The translations under genes were made by a program, and so were the position numbers. From Pegoplata infirma (lineage: Eukaryota; Arthropoda; Insecta; Diptera; Anthomyiidae), in contig OY992541.1 in assembly GCA_963921195.1 (NCBI GenBank), positions 11,192,951 through 11,256,950 on the forward strand: DNA of 64,000 bases, written 5' to 3'. Within the stretch, counting starts at the first letter, position 1. The number at the start of each line of letters is the position of its first letter. Positions 13,791 through 23,986 of this stretch are shown here, one piece after another. The notes under the pieces were generated by a model. The model did not search any database and was not told the DNA's origin. It saw only the letters and a program-made list of their open reading frames with translations.

Positions 13791-15135
13791 TAATTTGAAT
13801 TAACTCATTTTGAATTAATTCATTTTGAATTAATTAATTTGAATTAACTCATTTTGAATTAATTCATTTTGAATTAATTCATTTTGAATTAATTCATTTT
13901 GAATTAATTCATTTTGAATTAATTCATTTTGAATTAATTCATTTTGAATTAATTCATTTGATTTAATTCATTTTGAATTAACTCATTTGAATTAATTCAT
14001 TTTGAATTAATTCATTTTGAATTAATTCATTTTGAATTAATTCATTTGATTTAATTCATTTTGAATTAACTCATTTGAATTAATTCATTTTGAATTAATT
14101 CATTTTGAATTAATTCATTTTGAATTAATTCATTTTGAATTAATTCATTTGAATTAACTCATTTTGAATTAATTCATTTGAATTAATTCATTTTGAATTA
14201 ATTCATTTTGAATTAATTCATTTTGAATTAATTCATTTTGAATTAATTCATTTTGAATTAATTCATTTTGAATTAATTCATTTTGAATTAATTCATTTCG
14301 AATTAATTCATTTTGAAATAATTCAAAATGAATTAATTCATTTTGAATTAATTCATTTTGAATTAATTCATTTTGAATTAATTCATTTTGAATTAATTCA
14401 TTTGAATTAACTCATTTTGAATTAATTCATTTTGAATTAATTAATTTGAATTAACTCATTTTGAATTAATTCATTTTGAATTAATTCATTTTGAAATAAT
14501 TCATTTTGAATTAATTCATTTTGAATTAATTCATTTTGAATTAATTCATTTTGAATTAATTCATTTGATTTAATTCATTTTGAATTAACTCAATTGAATT
14601 AATTCATTTTGAATTAATTCATTTTGAATAAATTCATTTGAATTAATTCATTTGAATTAACTCATTTTGAATTAATTCATTTTGAATTAATTCATTTGAA
14701 TTAACTCATTTTGAATTAATTCATTCATTTTGAATTAATTCATTTCGAATTAATTCATATTGAATTAATTCATTTTTAATTAATTCATTTTGAATTAATT
14801 CATTTTGAATTAATTCATTTTGAATTAATTCATTTTGAATTAATTCATTTTGAATTAATTCATTTGGAATTAATTAATTCATTTTGAATTAATTAATTCA
14901 TTTTGAATTAATTCATTTTGAATAAATTCATTTTGAATTAATTCATTTTGAATTAATTTATTTTGAATTAATTCATTTCGAATTAATTCATTTTGAATTA
15001 ATTCATTTTGAATTAATTCATTTTGAATTAATTCATTTTGAATTAGTTCATTTTGAATTAATTAATTTTGAATTAATTCATTTGAATTAATTCATTTTGA
15101 ATTAATTCATTTTGAATTAATTCATTTGAATTAAC
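13791..15135 (-). repeat. Satellite array, reversed-orientation block C
   Basis: From about 13791 the spacer reads TTTTG-type (ATTTT between palindromes) rather than AAAAT, so the array is in reverse orientation for about 1.34 kb. The switch occurs within a fused palindrome (GAATTAATTAATTTG). One forward spacer reappears near 14325. The block ends at the hAT-like insert at 15136. It has more variant monomers than the forward blocks (CATTTCG, CATTCATTTTG, fused AATTAATTAATT). Confidence 0.95.
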
Positions 15136-16033
15136 CAGGGTTGGCAACCGAAACGAATAACGGTATTGGTAACGATATTACATATTTTTTCTATCGGTAA
15201 CGGTAAAGCTAACGGTAGTTTGGATTATTTAGGTAACGGTTAACCGTTACCGAAACAACGATACCGGTACGTACCGGTATTATGAATAAAATTTACCAAA
15301 CATGTTAAAAAGTCACAAATTTGTTAAAAACACGTAAAAAATCAAAAATTTATTTAATAAAATTAAAAAAAAAACTGATAAATTTAGTGCATTTTCAACA
15401 TACAATTATATGTACTATTAATTAACTCATAATTTAATTTAAATGATCACGCAATATTTTAATTCACCAAATAAATTATTGATTTTTTACGTGTTTATAA
15501 GATGTCTGTTTAAAGTTTCTTTTAAAAGTTTTCTAATTTTACGGATTTGTCGACAGAGTTTTTCTTCAGACTGTACGACTTGGGCTCATTATGTATTTAA
15601 TTCAAAGAACCACCTCTCCACGATTACCTGCGTGGATGACAACGCCAACAACACTTGAGCGATTCAGGTTTGTCTCTTCTTTTATATTCCGTTGAAAAAT
15701 GCTTACATTACGTGGCACTCACTTTTCTCTTCCGAAATTTTTAGGTAAATTCCGAATGTGATTGGTTGGACCGATTTCCACATAATTTAGTAAATTGCGA
15801 ATGTGATCATTGGTTGGACAGATTTTTTCATTGTTTTTGCACAAATAACATTCCGATTTACAATGAACAAAAAATATTATTTTTTTATTTTACGTACATT
15901 AAAAATATTTTACTTTGATTTTTATCTGCAAAAAAAAACTAAAAATAAGTAATATTAAGACAACCGAAACAAAACCGATATAATACCGGTAAAAATCCGA
16001 ATAAAGGTAATGGTTTTTTTATCGGTAACGGTA
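15136..16033. mobile_element. Probable hAT-like DNA transposon insert, one end degraded
   Basis: A 0.9-kb insert beginning CAGGGTTGGCAACCG, a terminus typical of hAT-type elements. Both ends are rich in short subterminal words such as GGTAACGGT and TACCGGTA, which in hAT elements commonly serve as transposase-binding repeats. The right side ends TATCGGTAACGGTA directly against satellite with no matching CAACCCTG terminus, so the right end looks truncated. A short plus-strand frame (15443-15658) has no recognisable domain, and I do not call it a gene. An 8-bp target duplication could not be found. Confidence 0.6.
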
Positions 16034-19000
16034 TTTAATTCATTTTCATTCAAAATGAATTAATTCAAAATGAATTAATTCAAAATGAATTAATTCAAAA
16101 TGAATTAATTCAAAATGAATAAATTCAAATGAATTAATTCAAAATGAGTTAATTCAAGTGAATTAATTCAAAATGAATTAATTCAAATGAGTTAATTCAA
16201 AATGAATTAATTCAAATGAGTTAATTCAAAATGAATTAATTCAAAATGAATTAATTCAAAATGAATTAATTCAAAATGAATTAATTCAAAATGAATTAAT
16301 TCAAAATGAATTAATTCAAAATGAATTAATTCAAAATGAATTAATTCAAAATGAATTAATTCAAAATGAATTAATTCAAAATGAATTAATTCATTGAATT
16401 AATTCAAAATGAATTAATTCAAAATGAGGTAATGGTTTTTTATGGGTAACGGTATTTAATTCATTTTCATTCAAAATGAATTAATTCAAAATGAATTAAT
16501 TCAAAATTAATTAATTCAAAATTAATTAATTCAAAATGAATTAATTCAAAATGAATTAATTCAAAATGAATTAATTCAAAATGAATTAATTCAAAATGAA
16601 TTAATTCAAAATGAATTAATTCAAAATGAATTAATTCAAAATGAATTAATTCAAAATGAATTAATTCAAAATGAATTAATTCAAATGAATTAATTCAAAA
16701 TGAGTTAATTCAAGTGAATTAATTCAAAATGAATTAATTCAAATGAGTTAATTCAAAATGAATTAATTCAAAATGAATTAATTCAAAATGAATTAATTCA
16801 AAATGAATTAATTCAAAATGAATTAATTCGAAATGAATTAATTCAAAATGAATTAATTCAAAATGAATTAATTCAAAATGAATTAATTCAAGTGAATTAA
16901 TTCAAATGAATTAATTCAAATGAGTTAATTCAAAATGAATTAATTCAAAATGAATTAATTCAAAATGAATTAATTCAAAATGAATTTATTCAAAATGAAT
17001 TAATTCAAAATGAATTAATTCAAAATTAATTAATTCAAAATTAATTAATTCAAATGAGTTAATTCAAAATGAATTAATTCAAAATTAATTAATTCAAAAT
17101 GAATTAATTCAAAATGAATTAATTCAAAATGAATTAATTCAAAATGAATTAATTCAAAATGAATTAATTCAAAATGAATTAATTCAAAATGAATTAATTC
17201 AAAATGAATTAATTCAAAATGAATTAATTCAAAATGAATTAATTCAAAATGAATTAATTCAAAATGAATTAATTCAAAATGAATTAATTCAAAATGAATT
17301 AATTCAAAATGAATTAATTCAAAATGAATTAATTCAAATGAATTAATTCAAAATGAGTTAATTCAAGTGAATTAATTCAAAATGAATTAATTCAAAATGA
17401 ATTAATTCAAAATGAATTAATTCAAAATGAATTAATTCAAAATGAATTAATTCAAAATGAATTAATTCAAAATGAATTAATTCAAATGAGTTAATTCAAA
17501 ATGAATTAATTCAAAATGAATTAATTCAAAATGAATTAATTCAAAATGAATTAATTCAAAATGAATTAATTCAAGTGAATTAATTCAAATGAATTAATTC
17601 AAAATGAATTAATTCAAAATGAATTAATTCAAAATGAATTAATTCAAAATGAATTAATTCAAAATGAATTAATTCAAAATGAATTAATTCAAAATGAATT
17701 AATTCAAAATGAATTAATTCAAAATGAATTAATTCAAAATGAATTAATTCAAAATGAATTAATTCAAATGAGTTAATTCAAAATGAATTAATTCAAAATG
17801 AATTAATTCAAAATGAATTAATTCAAAATGAATTAATTCAAAATGAATTAATTCAAATGAATTAATTCAAAATGAGTTAATTCAAGTGAATTAATTTAAA
17901 ATGAATTAATTCAAAATGAATTAATTCAAATGAGTTAATTCAAAATGAATTAATTCAAAATGAATTAATTCAAAATGAATTAATTCAAAATGAATTAATT
18001 CAAAATGAATTAATTCAAAATGAATTAATTCAAAATGAATTAATTCAAAATGAATTAATTCAAAATGAATTAATTCAAAATGAATTAATTCAAAATGAAT
18101 TAATTCAAAATTAATTAATTCAAATGAGTTAATTCAAAATGAATTACTTCAAAATGAATTAATTCAAAATGAATTAATTCAAAATGAATTAATTCACAAT
18201 GAATTAATTCAAAAAGAATTAATTCAAATGAATTAATTCAAAATGAATTAATTCAAAATGAATTAATTCAAAATTAATTAATTCAAAATGAATTAATTCA
18301 AAATGAATTAATTCAAAATTAATTAATTCAAATGAGTTAATTCAAAATGAATTAATTCAAAATGAATTAATTCAAAATGAATTAATTCAAATGAGTTAAT
18401 TCAAAATGAATTAATTCAAAATGAATTAATTCAAAATGAATTAATTCAAAATGAATTAATTCAAAATGAATTAATTCAAAATGAATTAATTCAAAATGAA
18501 TTAATTCAAGTGAATTAATTCAAATGAGTTAATTCAAAATGAATTAATTCAAAATGAATTAATTCAAAATGAATTAATTCAAAATGAATTAATTCAAAAT
18601 GAATTAATTCAAAATGAATTAATTCAAAATGAATTAATTCAAAATGAATTAATTCAAAATGAATTAATTCAAAATGAATTAATTCAAAATGAATTAATTC
18701 AAAATGAATTAATTCAAAATGAATTAATTCAAAATGAATTAATTCAAAATGAATTAATTCAAATGAGTTAATTCAAAATGAATTAATTCAAAATGAATTA
18801 ATTCAAAATGAATTAATTCAAAATGAATTAATTCAAAATGAATTAATTCAAAATGAATTAATTCAAAATGAATTAATTCAAAATGAATTAATTCAAGTGA
18901 ATTAATTCAAATGAATTAATTCAAATGAGTTAATTCAAAATGAATTAATTCAAAATGAATTAATTCAAAATGAATTAATTCAAAATGAATTAATTCAAAA

Positions 19001-22000
19001 TGAATTAATTCAAAATGAATTAATTCAAAATGAATTAATTCAAAATGAATTAATTCAAAATGAATTAATTCAAAATGAATTAATTCAAAATGAATTAATT
19101 CAAAATGAATTAATTCAAAATGAATTAATTCAAAATGAATTAATTCAAAATGAATTAATTCAAAATTAATTAATTCAAAATTAATTAATTCAAAATTAAT
19201 TAATTCAAAATGAATTAATTCAAAATGAATTAATTCAAAATTAATTAATTCAAATGAGTTAATTCAAAATGAATTAATTCAAAATGAATTAATTCAAAAT
19301 GAATTAATTCAAAATGAATTAATTCAAAATGAATTAATTCAAAATGAATTAATTCAAAATGAATTAATTCAAAATGAATTAATTCAAATGAGTTAATTCA
19401 AAATGAATTAAATAAAAATGAATTAATTCAAAATGAATTAATTCAAAATGAATTAATTCAAAATTAATTAATTCAAAATTAATTAATTCAAAATTAATTA
19501 ATTCAAAATGAATTAATTCAAAATGAATTAATTCAAAATTAATTAATTCAAATGAGTTAATTCAAAATGAATTAATTCAAAATGAATTAATTCAAAATGA
19601 ATTAATTCAAAATGAATTAATTCAAAATGAATTAATTCAAAATGAATTAATTCAAAATGAATTAATTCAAAATGAATTAATTCAAAATGAATTAATTCAA
19701 ATGAGTTAATTCAAAATGAATTAAATAAAAATGAATTAATTCAAAATGAATTAATTCAAAATGAATTAATTCAAAATGAATTAATTCAAAATGAATTAAT
19801 TCAAAATGAATTAATTCAAAATGAATTAATTCAAAATTAATTAATTCAAATGAGTTAATTCAAAATGAATTAATTCAAAATGAATTAATTCAAAATGAAT
19901 TAATTCAAAATGAATTAATTCAAAATGAATTAATTCAAAATGAATTAATTCAAAATGAATTAATTCAAAATGAAATAATTCAAAATGAATTAATTCAAAA
20001 TGAATTAATTCAAAATGAATTAATTCAAAATGAATTAATTCAAAATGAATTAATTCAAAATGAATTAATTCAAAATGAATTAATTCAAATGAGTTAATTC
20101 AAAATGAATTAATTCAAAATGAAATAATTCAAAATGAATTAATTCAAAATGAATTAATTCAAAATGAATTAATTCAAAATGAATTAATTCAAAATGAATT
20201 AATTCAAAATGAATTAATTCAAAATGAATTAATTCAAAATGAATTAATTCAAGTGAATTAATTCAAATGAATTAATTCAAAATGAATTAATTCAAAATGA
20301 ATTAATTCAAAATGAATTAATTCAAAATGAATTAATTCAAAATGAATTAATTCAAAATGAATTAATTCAAAATGAATTAATTCAAAATGAATTAATTCAA
20401 AATGAATTAATTCAAAATGAATTAATTCAAAATGAATTAATTCAAAATGAATTAATTCAAATGAGTTAATTCAAAATGAATTAATTCAAAATGAATTAAT
20501 TCAAAATGAATTAATTCAAAATGAATTAATTCAAAATGAATTAATTCAAAATGAATTAATTCAAGTGAATTAATTCAAATGAATTAATTCAAAATGAATT
20601 AATTCAAAATGAATTAATTCAAAATGAATTAATTCAAAATGAATTAATTCAAAATGAATTAATTCAAAATGAATTAATTCAAAATGAATTAATTCAAAAT
20701 GAATTAATTCAAAATGAATTAATTCAAAATGAATTAATTCAAGTGAATTAATTCAAATGAATTAATTCAAAATGAATTAATTCAAAATGAGTTAATTCAA
20801 AATGAATTAATTCAAAATGAATTAATTCAAAATGAATTAATTCAAAATGAATTAATTCAAAATGATTTAACTCAAAATGAATTAATTCAAAATGAATTAA
20901 TTCAAAATGAATTAATTCAAAATGAATTAATTCAAATGAATTAATTCAAAATGAGTTAATTCAAGTGAATTAATTTAAAATGAATTAATTCAAAATGAAT
21001 TAATTCAAATGAGTTAATTCAAAATGAATTAATTCAAAATGAATTAATTCAAAACGAATTAATTCAAAATGAATTAATTCAAAATGAATTAATTCAAAAT
21101 GAATTAATTCAAAATGAATTAATTCAAAATGAATTAATTCAAAATGAATTAATTCAAAATGAATTAATTCAAAATGAATTAATTCAAAATGAATTAATTC
21201 AAAATGAATTAATTCAAAATTAATTAATTCAAATGAGTTAATTCAAAATGAATTACTTCAAAATGAATTAATTCAAAATGAATTAATTCAAAATGAATTA
21301 ATTCACAATGAATTAATTCAAAAAGAATTAATTCAAATGAATTAATTCAAAATGAATTAATTCAAAATGAATTAATTCAAAATTAATTAATTCAAAATGA
21401 ATTAATTCAAAATGAATTAATTCAAAATTAATTAATTCAAATGAGTTAATTCAAAATGAATTAATTCAAAATGAATTAATTCAAAATGAATTAATTCAAA
21501 TGAGTTAATTCAAAATGAATTAATTCAAAATGAATTAATTCAAAATGAATTAATCAAAATGAATTAATTCAAAATGAATTAATTCAAAATGAATTAATTC
21601 AAAATGAATTAATTCAAGTGAATTAATTCAAATGAGTTAATTCAAAATGAATTAATTCAAAATGAATTAATTCAAAATGAATTAATTCAAAATGAATTAA
21701 TTCAAAATGAATTAATTCAAAATGAATTAATTCAAAATGAATTAATTCAAAATGAATTAATTCAAAATGAATTAATTCAAAATGAATTAATTCAAATGAG
21801 TTAATTCAAAATGAATTAATTCAAAATGAATTAATTCAAAATGAATTAATTCAAAATGAATTAATTCAAAATGAATTAATTCAAAATGAATTAATTCAAA
21901 ATGAATTAATTCAAGTGAATTAATTCAAATGAATTAATTCAAATGAGTTAATTCAAAATGAATTAATTCAAAATAAATTAATTCAAAATGAATTAATTCA

Positions 22001-23320
22001 AAATGAATTAATTCAAAATGAATTAATTCAAAATGAATTAATTCAAAATGAATTAATTCAAAATGAATTAATTCAAAATGAATTAATTCAAAATGAATTA
22101 ATTCAAAATGAATTAATTCAAAATGAATTAATTCAAAATGAATTAATTCAAAATGAATTAATTCAAAATGAATTAATTCAAAATTAATTAATTCAAAATT
22201 AATTAATTCAAAATTAATTAATTCAAAATGAATTAATTCAAAATGAATTAATTCAAAATTAATTAATTCAAATGAGTTAATTCAAAATGAATTAATTCAA
22301 AATGAATTAATTCAAAATGAATTAATTCAAAATGAATTAATTCAAAATGAATTAATTCAAAATGAATTAATTCAAAATGAATTAATTCAAATGAGTTAAT
22401 TCAAAATGAATTAAATAAAAATGAATTAATTCAAAATGAATTAATTCAAAATGAATTAATTCAAAATTAATTAATTCAAAATGAATTAATTCAAAATGAA
22501 TTAATTCAAAATTAATTAATTCAAATGAGTTAATTCAAATGAATTAATTCAAAATGAATTAATTCAAAATGAATTAATTCAAAATGAATTAATTCAAAAT
22601 GGATTAATTCAAAATGAATTAATTCAAAATGAATTAATTCAAAATGAATTAATTCAAAATGAATTAATTCAAAATGAATTAATTCAAAATGAATTAATTC
22701 AAATGAGTTAATTCAAAATGAATTAAATAAAAATGAATTAATTCAAAATGAATTAATTCAAAATGAATTAATTCAAAATGAATTAATTCAAAATGAATTA
22801 ATTCAAAATGAATTAATTCAAAATGAATTAATTCAAAATGAATTAATTCAAAATGAATTAATTCAAAATGAATTAATTCAAAATGAATTAATTCAAAATG
22901 AATTAATTCAAAATGAATTAATTCAAAATGAATTAATTCAAAATGAATTAATTCAAAATGAATTAATTCAAAATGAATTAATTCAAAATGAATTAATTCA
23001 AAATGAATTAATTCAAAATTAATTAATTCAAAATTAATTAATTCAAAATTAATTAATTCAAATGAGTTAATTCAAAATGAATTAATTCAAAATGAATTAA
23101 TTCAAAATGAATTAATTCAAAATGAATTAATTCAAAATGAATTAATTCAAAATGAATTAATTCAAAATGAATTAATTCAAAATGAATTAATTCAAAATGA
23201 ATTAATTCAAAATGAATTAATTCAAAATGAATTAATTCAAATGAGTTAATTCAAAATGAATTAATTCAAAATGAATTAATTCAAAATGAATTAATTCAAA
23301 ATGAATTAATTCAAAATGAA
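16034..23320 (+). repeat. Satellite array, block D
   Basis: Forward-oriented 15-bp satellite. Rare variants recur at about 3.0-3.1 kb: GTGAATTAATTTAAAATG at 17886 and 20965, and AATTAAATAAAAATG at about 19411 and 22414 and again at 19724 and 22725. This points to a higher-order repeat of roughly 205 monomers. The right end passes without a clear break into the ORF1 coding sequence of the LINE at 23321. Confidence 0.97.
16428..16477 (+). repeat. Second copy of the hAT-like insert's right edge inside the satellite
   Basis: A ~50-bp segment (GGTAATGG..., GGGTAACGGTATT, then TTCATTTTCATTC) repeats 16006-16056, the right end of the hAT-like insert together with the orientation switch of the adjoining array, with only a few differences. 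The two copies are 422 bp apart. A tandem duplication or unequal exchange after the insertion explains this. Confidence 0.85.
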
Positions 23321-23890
23321 CTCAAAGAAAATGATAAACAAAGGGAAAAACAAATTAACACAATGGAAACACGAATAAATTCATTAGAGCAACAAATGAT
23401 CGTCAAAAACATTGAAATAAAAAATGTAACAAACAAAAATATTTCTGCATATAATGTTGTTAAAACTATTGGCGATTCATTAGGAGTGGAGATTAGCGAA
23501 GGTGATATTGAAAAATCATATCGTTTAAAAAAACAAGAGGATAAAATAATCGTAGAGTTCTCTTCGTTGCGTAAAAAACAACAACTGATGGAAAAAATTG
23601 AACGTCATAGAGTTGATGCTAAAATTATAAATGATGGAAACAGCAACAATGAAAAAAACACTGAAGCAAGCAGCAACAATAACAACAACATCAAATACAT
23701 CTATATTAACGACCAGCTGACATTTAACAACCGTAAATTGCTATGGTTAGCCAAAACTAAAGCCAAAGAATCAAACTGGAAGTTTGTATGGGTACGAAAT
23801 GGAACTATTTGCGCACGTAAAACTGAAAACACTTCATTTATCATCATCAATAATGCATCAGATATTGAGCTAATCACCCTCACAATTTAA
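23321..23890 (+). CDS. LINE ORF1 protein, 5'-partial, FP-like nucleic-acid-binding domain
   Basis: The frame continues upstream of the first ATG (23363) through ELKENDKQREKQIN into the satellite, so 23363 is probably not the natural start. The N-terminal part (to about residue 35) is polar and coiled-coil-like (TMETRINSLEQQ). It leads into VKNIEIKNV, then a YRLKK...IIVEF region, and a C-terminal block IYINDQLTFNNRKLLWLAK ... WKFVWVRNG. This arrangement matches the FP-like domain found in ORF1 of many arthropod non-LTR elements, named after a baculovirus protein. Such proteins bind element RNA and assemble with it for retrotransposition. An asparagine-rich linker (SNNNNN) separates the two halves. 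Stop TAA at 23888-23890. This is a retrotransposon gene, not a viral insertion. Confidence 0.85.
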   Translation, partial: LKENDKQREKQINTMETRINSLEQQMIVKNIEIKNVTNKNISAYNVVKTIGDSLGVEISEGDIEKSYRLKKQEDKIIVEFSSLRKKQQLMEKIERHRVDAKIINDGNSNNEKNTEASSNNNNNIKYIYINDQLTFNNRKLLWLAKTKAKESNWKFVWVRNGTICARKTENTSFIIINNASDIELITLTI

Positions 23891-23986
23891 TCATACAATT
23901 TTTTCTGTCATATGTTATTTTTTTCCCCCCTTAAAAAATACAAGTTAAAACTTTTTAAATAAATTTTTCCTTTTTCAAATTAAAAA

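Noticed and set aside
23321..23890. Endogenous baculovirus gene
   Set aside because: The FP-like domain occurs in arthropod LINE ORF1 proteins, and here it is followed by endonuclease/reverse transcriptase ORF2 and a poly(A) tail.
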